From Dermatemys mawii (Eukaryota > Chordata > Testudines > Dermatemydidae), in assembly GCA_007922305.1 (NCBI GenBank), contig ML677358.1, positions 9,984,576 to 10,048,575 on the forward strand: a DNA stretch of 64,000 bases. The letters run 5' to 3'. Position numbers and translations under genes: made by a program. Each line of letters opens with the position of its first letter. Position 1 is the first letter of the stretch. The notes under the pieces were generated by a model. It saw only the letters and a program-made list of their open reading frames with translations, searched no databases and had not been told where the DNA came from. Of this stretch, positions 1 through 11,625 are shown in pieces.

Positions 1-420
1 AAGGACTTTTGTATATGAAAATAATCTTCTTGACATCTGTTTAACTAATCCCTTGCATATCTGCAAATTGGTTCATTATAGCAAGTGAGACATATTTTAT
101 GGAGTGAAAGATGTATTTGAAAATGCAGTCAATACTCTTGAGCAAACCTGAAATCTGAATTACAGAAGCAAATGGCTTCTAATTCTTCTTTTCTTCACTG
201 TTCAGTTGCACTCAGTCTAGTTGAGAAGTAGCAATATAGCAGAATTATTTTGTCACCGAATACATTTTATATCTACTAATGAGATTAAAAGAGAGCCATT
301 TTTAATACACAGATTAAACCTGATCTTGATATATCTGTACTTAAGTGCCCACTTATGTACCTAATGAATACTTCATTTATTAGTAATTACAGTGACTCTA
401 TCACCCCTCCTACTTCTCTT
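1..420. other. unannotated AT-rich sequence
   Basis: I see no open frame of note and no repeat that I recognise. The sequence is ordinary AT-rich vertebrate noncoding DNA, ending where an old LINE/SINE-type tail begins at about 421. Confidence 0.6.
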
Positions 421-521
421 TGGATTGTAAACTCTTTTGTACAGTGCCTGGAACAATGGGACCCTTGATTGGGACTCCTAGACTCTACTGCAGTATAAAT
501 GTTAAATATAATAATAATTAA
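421..521 (+). repeat. ancient amniote LINE/SINE-type 3' tail
   Basis: The run TTTTGTACAGTGCCTGGAAC followed by a GGGAC..CCTAG segment and an ATAATAATAATTA end matches a common amniote repeat tail of the L2/L3/MIR kind. Two further copies lie at 17272-17370 and 29409-29500. All three share the order TTTGTACA-G-CC, then CTAG/CTACTG, then an A/T-rich AATAATAA end. The copies are well diverged from each other, so the family is old. The exact family name needs a library search. Confidence 0.6.
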
Positions 522-654
522 AAGAAAACCCGAGTGTTAGAGACAGAGTCAGATGTTTTTAATGTATTCATCGTAAATGGTCTATATTTTCTGTTAGGTG
601 CAGGGTGGAATTATATAACTTGGAAATACAGATTAGTAGCTTTGGTCATGTTCT

Positions 655-679
655 GTCTATTTCTATTTCTATTTCTATT
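655..679. repeat. (TTTCTA)n hexanucleotide microsatellite
   Basis: About four copies of TTTCTA stand in a row. It is a simple short tandem repeat with no gene attached. Confidence 0.85.
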
Positions 680-3247
680 AGAATGGTTTGTAGATTTAAT
701 AAAAAGCCTGCATGCTATTTGATGGATGCTACTACAATTAATGTAAAGAAACTGCTGACATTTAATTAATCACAGCCCATAAAACAGTTTTAATCAATTA
801 AAAAAATATTTCCTCTCTTTTATTCATGGAATGGCTTCACTGAATCTTTTCTTCTACGAGTTCAATCCCGTGTGAAGAGAATGAGTTGCTACCCGTTATA
901 CAGCATGTCATGCCCTTCCCTTTCTCTCTGTAAACATGAACAGCTCAATTCCATGATGTGTTTTGATAAACTGCCAAGAACCAGCTAACGTACTATTTGC
1001 TGACAAGTATTTGTTGTTACTCCAAAAGCACTGAGCTTGTGTTCTGAGATAGTTTTTTAAAAATAGGGAATCTAAATTAAACAAGGGTGTGGAATCTCTT
1101 AAAACGTAGCTACTGTTCTTTCCCCAAAGGCAGTTGCAAACAGTCTGCCATTAGTATCTCATTTTGCTCTTTTGTAGTTTGTGATTTCTGGTGTAAATCA
1201 CAAAAGCCCAACCATTTTATTATTTTCTTTTTATAAAGGAGGACGTAAATGGGAGAGGCTGGAATCTCAGAACAAATATGATGAAACAAATCTGTTGACT
1301 CTACCGCTTGAATATTGGGGAAATCTCTATTAGCAGCTAGCAATATAGAGCCACATTTGTAAAGATATTTAGGAACCTTGACACACGGCAGTGGAGGGCA
1401 TACATACTATCAACTTCATTTCAGGAAGACCATATTTTAAAGAAGTCTCCTTTAAATATAAATCTCCATTGAATTATATACTGTGTGTATTTTTTCTGTG
1501 AGTAGCTTTGGATTGTGAGCTCACTCGATCAGTTGTATTGTTTCACAGTTAGTGGATAAGCTAGCTTACTGAGCAAGGACTTTATAGAGTTGAACTCAGT
1601 TCCAGAAGATTCTATCTGCCCAGTTCTGGAAAGCTAATAGATTGAAAAGGCAGCAGTGGGGAGGAAGGATGTGTGGAAACTTACAAAACCCAAATCTTTT
1701 TGATGTCTGTTTCTCAATGTGTCTCCAACAATACTGTTGTGTTAAACTGTGTACCTTGCTGTGGAGTCACGTCTATGCAATAAGACCTCCCACAAAGGAA
1801 ACCCAGAAAGCTGACCAAGGGCCTATACTGAAACCTCACCCCAGGGTGAGGTTACAAACCAGGCCCTTGAGATACTGATCTTAAGCTTGCTGTAAAATGA
1901 TGACGACGATACATGAACTGGCGTGGATCTGAGGCACAGGATCTTTCATTTTCATGTGTGTGGTGCACACTATAGATTGCCTTCCAAATTCAGCTGACAG
2001 CTTTTGAGGCAGTTCTTTCTGGTGACAAGTGACTATAAAGCTTTTATTTACACTGACTGTTGACTCATCTTAGGTGGAATTATGTACAGAAATAAGTAAA
2101 TAGCTTTCTATTCAACATGATCCTTATACAGCTATAGTCTTATCATACAATGCAAAGCTCCTGTATAGACAAGATTCTTATTTATTGTGTAGTTTTCCAG
2201 GTCACTTAGCACGTTGCTTCATAAACGTGCTTTTGGGAGTGTAAATCCTGCTGTGAATGGTCTTTCAATTTGTGTAGAGTAATTCATCCTTTAAAAGCTA
2301 GCAAAACTGTGACTGCTTTTTAATTTGCACAGTAAACACATTAGGCATGAGATGAAGTAATCTGGCAAACTCCGAATGCCTCCTTAGATATCTGCATGTT
2401 AGGAAGTAGAGATCATGTGATTTATTCTCTCTGCTGTTCTCCTCCTATTTGGAGGACTGCATCTTGACTTAGCATTCCTAGAAGTAGCACCTTGTGAAAA
2501 AGATACTTGCGGGTATTAAATGCAGTAATTGGAATTGCTGGTGGGACCTCTCCTTCAAGTTCAGCCTGAATTTTCCTTAGTTCAGTTTCATCCCGATTCA
2601 TGCTTGTGAACATGAGCAGAGTGATACCTGTAGAAGGTGACACACATAGGCTGTTCATATTTTAGCCATGTGTCACAGAGACATTTGCATGCCATTTTGA
2701 AGAATTTTAACCCACTTAATTGTCGCAGGTTTAAAATTCACTACATTTTGTTGCTCCCACCCAGTAATAATTTCCCTAACATTTTTTTTCAAAAATGTTA
2801 ATATGTTTTTGAAATTTCAAATTTTTGAACAATTCCAATGACATTTCCCAAAATCAAAACATTTCCTCTAGCTCTTCTTCTAGTAGTGCCTGTGGCCCTC
2901 AGTGAAGGATCAGGTCCCTATCATACTGCACATTGCAAAAACAAACACATAGAGCGCCTTTCTCCCAGGATGTTCACAACTTAAAGGTAGACAAAAAACA
3001 ACAGGTAAGACAATAGGGAGGAGCTGTTGGAAGGGCAAGGTATCAGTTGAGACAGGTGTGTATGCATAAATTAGGTTCAACAGTATTCCCATTAGTAAAG
3101 TCCCACGTGATTTCCAGCCTAATCACTGCCAGATGGTATAATTAATATAGCATTGAATGTGTTCCCTCTCCATCAGTTAATGAGTTGTAGCAGTCAAACT
3201 CAGCGAATTTTAGTATCCAAAAGAAGAGGAGAGGTGGTAGTGGACAA
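680..3247. other. unannotated stretch with one low-complexity patch
   Basis: There is no recognisable gene or named repeat. The short open frames here (60-78 codons) have no familiar motifs and are of a size expected by chance. At about 2768-2865 there is an A/T patch made of alternating T-runs and A-runs (GAAATTT, AAAATG). It resembles the low-complexity patches at 24830-25075 and 45760-45925. Confidence 0.5.
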
Positions 3248-3440
3248 ATCATAGAATATCAAGGGCGGAAGGAACCCCAGGAGCTCATTTAGTCCAACCC
3301 CCAGCTCAAAGCAGGACCAATCCCCAACTAAATCAGCCAACAGATTTTTGCCCCAGATCCCTAAATGACCCCCTCAAGGATTGAACTCACCATTTTGGGT
3401 TTAGTAGGCTAATACTTAAACCACTGAGCTCTCCTTCCTC
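3248..3440 (-). mobile_element. tRNA-derived SINE with CR1-like tail (Cry I / tortoise pol III type)
   Basis: Read on the minus strand, the element starts with a tRNA-like head at about 3434. It contains GAGCTCAGTGGTTTAAGTAT, which fits an RNA polymerase III A box, and then GAGTTCAATCCTTGAGGGGG, which fits a B box. An unrelated body follows, and the element finishes with GGTTCCTTCCGCCCTTGATA and TTCTATGAT, the usual 3' end of CR1-type LINEs. Head, body and LINE-like tail in this order are what is described for the tRNA-Lys-derived SINEs of cryptodiran turtles, which are mobilised in trans by a CR1 partner. It is about 190 bp and nearly full length. Box mismatches suggest an old, inactive copy. 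This is the best single clue to the host lineage. Confidence 0.82.
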
Positions 3441-4858
3441 CTAGAGAATGATAAAACCATACTAATAACTGCAGTGCCCAGTGGCAGCTAAAGCAAGCAG
3501 CGAATTTGATAGGACAAGATCTTATTATCAAACCCTTGCTTTCCCTATGGTAACAGATGAGAGCACATCTATTTTTTTCAGTCGCTTGCTACAGAAACAT
3601 TTACTCCGGAGCATGCTACCATTGTTTGCTAAATTTGCTACTCTTTAAATCTCCTGTACTCAGTGGTATTTGGGGAAGGCCATGTTCCCCAATGCTATCT
3701 TTATTTCATCTGAGATGGGATTGGCACCGCCATTGTTATGGGGATTACTTATCCCCTCTTTTTCAAATATCTGACTATTTCCCCGGCTTAAATGTCGTTT
3801 GGTGACATTATGACACAGGCTTCTACCCACCTGTTGGCTTCACTGCTGGCTGTTCTTTTAACTGTGGTTTGCACATAAAGAGGCAAATGTAATCTTGAGC
3901 TACTTAAACATATGCTTTGTTTTGTTAAGATTTTATCAGCGCCCAGAATTTCTCATGAAATACTTCAGTCAGGTCTTGTCAGGTCTGTAGAGCCTTTGCA
4001 ACCCTCATGCAGAGTACAACCTACTCTACAGCAGCAGTTTTGGTGTGGAAGCATCAATGAATCAATCTCTATTGTAATTTTGCTTGTCTGGATTAGAAGT
4101 TAGATGTGAATGAAAGAAATATGGTTTCTAATGAATGGACAATAAGGTTGAGTAACAGCTGCTTCTAGGAAAAACAAAAGTTTATTAAATTTCTCATCCT
4201 GTGCCGAATCACCCAAGTGCTTTTCAGACAATGCCAAGTGCTTTAGGATATGGCAACAAACAAATACATGATCTGAACCTGGAATACATTGAATAAGCAA
4301 ATAAACCAAGAATGTAGAACTTAAAAAATGACTCAGATCTGAACATGTAATGATGTGATGTCTTAACCAACCAGTTAATACCTTGAACACTATCACAGTT
4401 GCAAAACTGATAAAAGGTTATATTGGGCCCGATCACGTGAGTTGTAGAGTACCTCTAGGAATATGATGAGCACTCTTCAATGAATGGGATTTGAGGACTC
4501 TCCACACTTTGCAGACTTGGGCCCGCTGCTTCCAAAGGCATCTACTGAGAGGGAAATATATTTACTACACTATTGCCTGTTTAGAACATTTAATTAAGGA
4601 TGCAATTAGGAAGAGTAAAGGCATCTATGGTGAGACAATTTAAGGGCAGCTGTGTGTTTATAATCTAATCCAAAGTGTAAAACCTACTTTCCACCCAGTT
4701 TATGGATCTGAAAGATTTCATAGCCACTATATGAGTCACAAGACTAACAAACATCTATTACCATCTCTGTCCATTAATATTGGAGATTGATTGATCTGTA
4801 GAGTATAAAATACGATAATTCCACGAATGAAGTTAATTTCCAAGCTTCTCAAATTTTC
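3441..4858. other. unannotated stretch
   Basis: I see no recognisable gene or repeat. Two overlapping minus-strand frames at 4100-4436 carry no motif and are probably chance frames. Confidence 0.5.
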
Positions 4859-5489
4859 TTTCCTCTCAAAAAAGATATATTAGAATTAGAGAAAGGACAG
4901 AGAAGGGCAACAAAAATGATCAGAGGTATGGAAGAGCTTCAATATGAGGGGAGATTAAAAAGACTGGGACCGTTCAGTTTAGAAAAGTGGTGACTGGGAA
5001 GTTATATGATAGAAGTCTATAAAATCTTGACTAGGGTGGAGAAACTAAATAAGGAAGTGTTATTTAATCCTTCTCATAACACAAGAACCAGGAGCCACCC
5101 ATTTAAATTAACAGGTAGAATGTTTAAAACAAACAAAAGGAAGTGCTTCTTCACACAATGTGCAGTTAACCTGTGGAACTCCTTGCAAGGGGATGTTGTG
5201 AAGGTCAAACTATAACAGGGTTCAAAAAGGAATCAGATAAGCTTATGGAGGATAGGTCCATCAATGGCTATTAGCCAGGATGGACAGGGATGTAACACCA
5301 TGCTTTCAGTGTCCCTAAGCCTCTGAATGCCAGAAGCTGGGTCTGGACAGCAAGGGATAGATCACTTAATAATTGCCATGTTCTGTTCATTCTCTTTGAA
5401 GCTTCTGGCACCAGTCACTGTTGGAAGAGTGGATATAGGGCTTGATGGACTATTGGTCTGACCCAGTATGGCCATTCTTATGTTCTCAT
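4859..5489 (+). mobile_element. CR1 LINE, 5'-truncated 3' end (ORF2 C-terminus plus 3' UTR)
   Basis: The start encodes a decayed version of the CR1 ORF2 C-terminal segment, readable as [20 protein letters not shown], then a [12 protein letters not shown] segment. After a disruption the frame at 5006-5215 continues with IEVYKILT, then RMFKTNKRKCFFTQCAVNLW and NSLQGDVV, the usual end of CR1 ORF2. The 3' UTR follows and ends in CCCAGTATGGCCATTCTTAT, a very common CR1 terminus in turtles and birds. The copy lacks the endonuclease and polymerase domains, as expected of 5'-truncated insertions, and frame breaks make it inactive. The length is about 630 bp. Confidence 0.92.
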
Positions 5490-6669
5490 TGACTGACATG
5501 GCTCTTTCCTAAGCTTTTTTAAGACCTGAAGGGATAATACTGATTTTTTTTTATCATCGTTATGGACCTTATGGTAGTTATCAAAGGCAGATGAACCACA
5601 TGAGGGAACTCACAATAATGATGTTTGAAAAATGCAATCATGGACCCAGTCATTGGAAATTGAAATGAGTTGAGAGACTGTATCTGTGTCTGAGATTTTA
5701 AAATGTAATAAGATTATCTTTTCCCATTGGATCCTTGAAAGAATGACTGCAAAAACTTCTCCAGTGAGTCCAACTGCGAATTAATCAGCAATGTAGCATT
5801 GAAACAAATGGATATCAATTGTGGGTTTTTCCATTCTGTTACTTCCCTTACCGTCCTGGACTGGACATGACTAGTATTTAAAATTCTCAATATAACCAGA
5901 TTGGGTTGAGGATTTTTGTGAGCATGGGAGAAACAAGCACCATGAAGATATAGAGGAGAATGTTTGTCCTGTACCCATTTCCATCTGGGGAGTAACCATT
6001 TTTATAGGAGAAGAGATACAAAGTGCATATTGAATTAGATCATGACTAGCCATGAACAGGTATACAAGGAAAATGAGAGAGTTCAAGAAGCATCCCCCAA
6101 ACTCTTGCGGAACCTGCAAAAGACCTAGTCACAGTCATGGTCTTTATACTCCCTAGAAACCAACACCTTTAGTCATATATCCAAACCAATTCCTCTCACC
6201 CTTGGAGGAAATTATTTGCCCCCTAAAAGCTATTCATATTTAGTGCTTTTAATCTTTTCTCATAAAGAAATCCCATTTGGAAAGCACATCATTGCAAAGC
6301 AGCCATTCTAACCTCTACGTATGTGGACAGATTGCTTTAAAAATCATGCAGATCAAGTGTGTATGCAAGAAGGAAACGATACCTTGGAGAAGGAGGTACC
6401 TCAGGAACACAGAAGAACTCTACATCATATAGATGGGGCTTGGAGCATTTTGGAGAGGTCTGGGTCACAACCTGAGACACTGCAACCAAGATATGCATTA
6501 TACATGGAGGAGACATAGAGGTTCTAGTGTTGTTACTAGGTTGTGTTCTATTGCCCCACCATTGTCACTGCAATAAGGAATCTAAAAAGCTTAGAATGAT
6601 GTGTTGCATGAATAGCATCTCCACATGATATCTATGTATATATATACAACTAATATACACATAAATAAT
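5490..6669. other. unannotated stretch
   Basis: There is no recognisable gene or named repeat. A short alternating TA/TG run lies at about 6636-6665, just before the next CR1. Confidence 0.5.
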
Positions 6670-7122
6670 GCAGAGGAGAGCAGCAAAATTATAAAAGTTT
6701 AGAATACCTGACCCATAAGGAAAGGTTTAAAAAACCTGGGCAAATATAGGCTGGAGAAAAGAAGATGGAGGGGGGTCCTGATAACAGTCTTCACACATAT
6801 TAAGGACTGTTCATAAAGAGTGTTGTGATTAGTCGTTCTCCACATCCGCTGAAGGCACAACAAGTAGTAATGGTTTAATCTGCAGCAAGGGAGCTTTATC
6901 TTAGATATCTGGAGAAATTTTCTCATTATAAGGATAGGTAAAGAACTGCAATAGGGTATCAAGGGAGGTGGTGAAATCCCTATCATTGGAGGTGTTTAAA
7001 AACAGGTTGGACAAACACCTGTCAGGGATGGTCTAGGTTTCTTAGGTCCAGCCTCAGCGCAGAGATGGACTACATGATGCCTCAGGGTCCCTTCCAGCCC
7101 TACATTTCTATGCTTCTATGAT
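6670..7122 (+). mobile_element. CR1 LINE, 3' end, second subfamily
   Basis: The segment opens with a decayed AGAGCAGCAAAATTATAAAA stretch that fits the CR1 ORF2 C-terminus. It continues through GAGGTGTTTAAAAACAGGTT and GGACAAACACCTGTCAGGGA, and ends in TCCCTTCCAGCCCTACATTT followed by CTATGCTTCTATGATC. That last part is the short direct-repeat terminus typical of CR1. The 3' UTR differs from the copy at 4859-5489, so it is a different CR1 subfamily. No continuous frame survives. Confidence 0.92.
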
Positions 7123-8759
7123 CACCAAAAGGCAATAAGCATGGTCTTATATTGCTGTATAGTAAAAGGTGAAAGGTGTTGCAGTCCTCTGGAGTGCAAA
7201 GCGACCTAAAGCCCCCCTCAGTGGGAGGCATGAAGTTATGAAGCTCATTAAACCTTAAGAAAACAAAGCAAGAAGCTGCTTCCAATTATCAGGATAAAAA
7301 TTAATGAAATAAAAACGACAGACAGGCTGCAGAATTATGCAATAAAAAGGGCTTTGCTGGCATTAACAAGGCAGTGTGTAATATTTGTGTGGTTCTAGCT
7401 CAGTCTTGATCTGAACACATGGTGATTCTGCACATAAAATGTATCCAAATTAATGAATTAAAAATCCTTGCTAATCCCACACAATTTTCTGTTCATGGCT
7501 AAGTATTATTAGATGGGGGAACCTAACGAAAAGAAAGAGAGGCTGAAATCTGCTGTCTTAGAGATAAAATGGTGTCTGATGTGTTTGGGGCAGGAAGGCA
7601 GACAAAACTAAATTGCTGTGCTGACATTATAGTCAACCAAGATCTGACATTAAGTAGAAACGTAATATAATATGGAGCAGTAGAGATTTGCAATTTGGAC
7701 ATCACAGGACTGAAACGAGTGCATGCCTCCTATGCCCTACCTCTGCAAACACTTCAGAACATAAGTAACTTTAGGCACTTGAGTCGCCCTCACGCCGGTG
7801 TGTGCAATAAAACTAGAGACGATCGGATCTACAACCTCAGCTCAGGGGTCAGACCTGGATTATGACCCCGCTCCTGCAAATGCTGGAAGTTCCCACCTGA
7901 GGTTCTGGTTCTGTGCATTGTGAAGACAAGCTATCATGTTTCTAACAGACATATATTGTAGCTCAACCACAAGTTATGGTCTTGATGCAGAAATTACTGC
8001 ATGAGGTTTCTTGGCCTGTGGTCAGACCAGAGGATCATAATGGTTCTTTTTGGCCTGAAAAATTGATGAAAAACTGTGATCTGGGTTCAGAGCTGCAGTT
8101 TCAGCCCACCTAAAATTGGAGGGTGTTTTTGGAAATAGGATCCCCGTTAGGGCTAGTCTCTTGATAAATGTAGGTGAATACAATAGAGCAATTTGCAGCC
8201 CAGTTACAAATTGACCCATCATGGGTGGGTACCAGCAGAATGACCTACTTAGCTTTAGCCTTGGGAAATCTTCATGTCTGCAAATATTAGAAACTGAGGA
8301 AAAGACTTGCAGTTAGCCTAGGAATACATGCTTTCCGCTGTATATCACTTAGCACTGGATTGATATTAATAATCTCAGTATAGATAGCATTATTCCTACA
8401 GCCAAATGCAGTTTGTCTCTTTCATATAGGCATATGCAAGACATGAGCCATCCTGGTGAAATGTTCCTTCTCACTCAAGGTTTCTCTTCACTTGTACGCT
8501 TCACAGCATGAAGGACTTTTTTCTGGGTTGGTATCAGTGAGTGTGCTTTGAATGTTATAGTCCATTCATGGCCTATCTCCACTCACAGAGTACTCCTGGC
8601 CCTAATAGGAAGAATTTGAGTGGGAGGAGTCTATATAGGATTAGAAGCCGCTGGAATATGGACCCACAATAAAGCGGCTTTTCATTCCTTAATGTTTGCC
8701 TGTCACATAACCAGAAAGGGACTGAATTTGACCCACAAAATACTGTGATTGTTATAGTG
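7123..8759. other. unannotated stretch
   Basis: No recognisable gene or repeat is seen. Phrases at about 7845-7915 (CTCCTGCAAATGCTGGAAGT and nearby) faintly recall one arm of the foldback family described in this window, but are too diverged to call. Confidence 0.45.
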
Positions 8760-8852
8760 GGCCAGAATGTGGAGCTCTTACTGACACTAGTGAGAGTTTA
8801 CTCAAGCGAGCGGTCTCATTGAATCCCTTAGGACTGTTTGAGTAAGTGACTC
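8760..8852. repeat. foldback (palindromic) interspersed repeat, degraded copy
   Basis: It begins GGGCCAGAATGTGGAGCTCT, passes a TCATTGAATCCC centre, and returns through GTTTGAGTAAGTGACTCC. The order of arm, centre and reverse arm matches the better copies at 57687-57807 and 61388-61491. It is degraded, so the borders are approximate. Confidence 0.5.
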
Positions 8853-10976
8853 CCAGAGTGAGCAATTATAATAATGTGACAATCATATTAAAGTAATTAT
8901 AATTTTGCTCTTGCATGTGGACCATGGCTTTTATTTTTGCCAAAGTGAATGTATTGTATTAATTCCTTGTTGTATTATGTTTGATCCCTGTACTCTCACT
9001 TTTCCCTTTGTTTGTCTTGTTTCTTTAAACATACTGGAAGCTTCACAAAATATATTTTAAATAAACAAGCCTGGGATACTTTTTGGAACAAAGGTATTTT
9101 TTGGAGAGTAGAGTTTTGCTCTGATCCTTGAAACCCTAACTCCTTTTCTTCCCTTCTCCTGATTTTTATGAAAAGGTGCAATTGCTTTTCCTTGACAGTT
9201 CAGCGAAGAGAGTTCCTTCTACTTTTCAGATGCTGTAGTTGTTATCTTTGTTTCTGAGCTGTTACAGTGTTGTCTGCTTGACATATAGTCTGGAAAGTGT
9301 TCTCCAGGCACAAAAGAGACCACTGGTTTGTGAGCTGGGCTCAGTAAAAGTAGTATGCATGAAACAGTGTTAGTGAGATTATTACTCCCATGATTGTAGA
9401 TACAAAATCTCCAGAGAGGTGAGAATGTTGCAGTCTAAACATTCATATTATAAAAAATGGGACATTATTTGCTTAGACATAAATTAGCCCCAGCTAGGCA
9501 GATTTATTACTGCTGGAATGTTTTAATGAGAAGGGGAGGTTCCACCATCACAGGATACATTTTACATCAAAATGCTTTAAATATATATTGTTAAGGCCAA
9601 CAGTTCTACCCCTAGATATTTAGCACTTATCTGGGGATTTGATAGGAATTTAAGGAACAGGTGTGTGTAAATTGGTTTCTCAGTTAAATTTTAATCTCCT
9701 TGAATTCATCAGAGGAGCTTTGGTGGGATAAATGGGAAGGAGACAAAAGAGGAAAAGGTGCAAATGAATAAGCTAAATAGGCCAGCATAAATTAAGTTTT
9801 CAAAAGATAGTTCCATCTCCTCCCTTACTCAAACCAATACTTTCATGCCCCTGGTTTTAAAGACATATGAAACATTAATACAACTTTATATTATATATAT
9901 ATTCACTTTCACTCCTGCTTCCCAAAGGACTTTACATTATTTTAAATACCATATTAGAGATTATGTGGGTTAATGGTGATTATTCACCAGATGTTTACAG
10001 ATGAGCACATATTCACTGAATGAATCCAAAAAAGAATGATAATCGGAAAATTTATAGATTAAGTCCACAGCCAGGCATTCTGATCTATGTCCAGCCTATA
10101 CACCAGGGAAAATATGCACAAAATAATTCCCAGAGAAATACAAATGACCAGATCACTGGACAGATAAAGGTCAGACTTTAACCTAATTTATTGGGATTCA
10201 CAAAATAAATTACAAGACTAAATACCTTTTGTCAGAAAATACTGAGGCATATTCTGGATACTGTTTGGAGAACACTGCATTTCTATCCCCTTCTTTGGTC
10301 AGTAATCTCTTATTTCTTCTCATTCAAAAGTTGTGCCTTGAAAAAGTTCCCAATCCCGTTCGGCAAGACACGCCTGGCTTTACAAAAGCAGTTGAACAAT
10401 TTTCAGGCTTTGGAATTCTTAGCACGGGTGGCACAATAGACTTGTGTGTTTTGTTTGTACTGAGAGTCAAATAGCTTTCATAAAAAACAGCAACACATTA
10501 GTTTCCACACTGCATTACTTGCTCTTTTGGTTTAATGCTTTCAGTCTCCTCATGTGGTCTGAGAATGTTTAGGAAGCAACAAATCCTTTGACAGGGATAA
10601 GGAAGGGAAACAAAAAAGAAAAGAACTGTGATGCCAAGAGCTGTCTTGGCACTGAGAAATCATAAATATAATATAATATTAAGATTTTTGCATTCAGACT
10701 ACAAATTCCTCATCACATTGCTTATACAATGGAGACTAGTAGCTTTTTTATGGGAACTCTTTGAATAAATACAGATGAATGAGCAATCAGTTTATGGACC
10801 AGAGTCACTCATCTTTCACACCAAACACAGATTTATAGCTGGGTGCTACAGAGAAGCAAAAGCTAAATGTTGGTGTTTGAAAGAGGATCAGAGGGATGAA
10901 TAATTTGGACCAGAATACACATTTTCTGAAGGGCAGATATTTTTTTCATATCAGAATAATTATAATGCAGAGAGCG
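8853..10976. other. unannotated AT-rich stretch
   Basis: There is no gene or firm repeat. A short (TA)n run sits at about 9886-9902. The sequence just after it (CCCAAAGGACTTTACATTAT) could be a remnant of the same ancient repeat as 10977-11140, but this is weak. Confidence 0.45.
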
Positions 10977-11140
10977 TGAATGATTAATATAACAGAATAC
11001 AGCCTGTTTTATTTACATGAAGTAACAATAATCATGTCCATAGCAAATGTGATTTCTACCCAGGGATCTGAAAGCACTTTACAAAATGTTTCCTGGTAAG
11101 GTAGCTGGTGGTATTATCCCAATCTTACCAAAGAGAAAAC
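10977..11140 (+). repeat. ancient CORE-SINE/LINE-type repeat (MIR-like)
   Basis: The phrases GGGATCTGAAAGCACTTTAC and GGTATTATCCCAATCTTACC, then AAGAGAAAAC, match a very common old amniote repeat. It usually reads 'gatctcaaagcactttaca' then 'attatccccattttacagatgggga'. Related pieces are at 33765-34060, 46690-46835, 54350-54421, 60190-60440 and 17375-17505. The copy ends where a foldback element begins. Confidence 0.65.
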
Positions 11141-11143
11141 ATT

Positions 11144-11236
11144 TGGCCAGATCCTCATGTGGTGTCAACCAGCACACCAAAGCTCTGTTGCCTTTAAGGG
11201 AGCTATACCAATTAACATCAGCTGAGGATCTGACCC
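11144..11236. repeat. foldback repeat, GGCCAGATCCTCA type
   Basis: The left arm TGGCCAGATCCTCATGTGGT and the right arm, read in reverse complement (GGGTCAGATCCTCAGCTGAT), match at about 19 of 25 positions over the outer arms. The element is about 93 bp and forms an imperfect hairpin. The outer sequence GGGTCAGATCCTCA is shared with 24668-24733. It has no coding capacity. Confidence 0.7.
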
Positions 11237-11252
11237 TATATATAAGAAGGGC

Positions 11253-11330
11253 CAAATCCTGAAGACTATTACTCTGTCAGAATCAAGTCCTTACCTCAAG
11301 TAAGGACTTCAGAATGGTTAAGGGCCCAGT
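11253..11330. repeat. foldback repeat, GGGCCAAATCCTGAAG type
   Basis: The left end GGGCCAAATCCTGAAG and the right end, reverse complemented (GGGCCCTTAACCATTCTGAA, followed by GTCCTTACTTGAGG), are an approximate inverted pair. An internal AGTCCTTACCTCAAGTAAGG is itself a good short palindrome (CCTTAC..GTAAGG). It stands right after the previous foldback, making a tandem pair. Confidence 0.6.
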
Positions 11331-11393
11331 CTCTGATCTCACACTTCTTACTCCATTGACTTCATTGGGTTCTTCCTAATTTACCCCAGCAGG
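11331..11393. repeat. foldback repeat, half copy
   Basis: GGCCCAGTCTCTGATCTCAC leads to a CCATTGACTTCATTGGG centre, the signature of the foldback family, but a matching second arm is largely lost. It is the third family member in a row here. Confidence 0.5.
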
Positions 11394-11514
11394 AGAGTAG
11401 AGTCAATGTGATTTGCTCAGGGTTGTCTAGGAAATCTGTGGCAGTCCTAATCAAGTTCCCAGCAGCAGCTGAATTTGCAATGTGGCAAAAGACGAAGAAG
11501 AGCTCTGTGTAAGC

Positions 11515-11625
11515 TTGAAAGCTTGTCTAGCTCACCAGCTGAAGTAGGTCCAATAAAGATATTACCTCACCCACTTTTGTCCTCTAGTAATATCCTGGGA
11601 CCAGCACAGCTAAAACAACATGGCA
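11515..11625 (+). repeat. abundant amniote repeat tail ending in ..CACAGCTAAAACAACATGG
   Basis: The sequence AGCTTGAAAGCTTGTCTAGC, then GTCCAATAAAGATATTACCT and CACCCACTTTTGTCCTC, ends in GGGACCAGCACAGCTAAAAC. I recognise this string as a common interspersed element in turtles and crocodilians. I do not recall its class. Its end resembles the GACTAACATGGCTGCTA end at 32657-32689, so the two may be related families. Confidence 0.6.

Noticed and set aside
3248..3440. tRNA gene
   Set aside because: The A and B box sequences belong to a SINE head. No complete cloverleaf is present, and a LINE-like tail follows.
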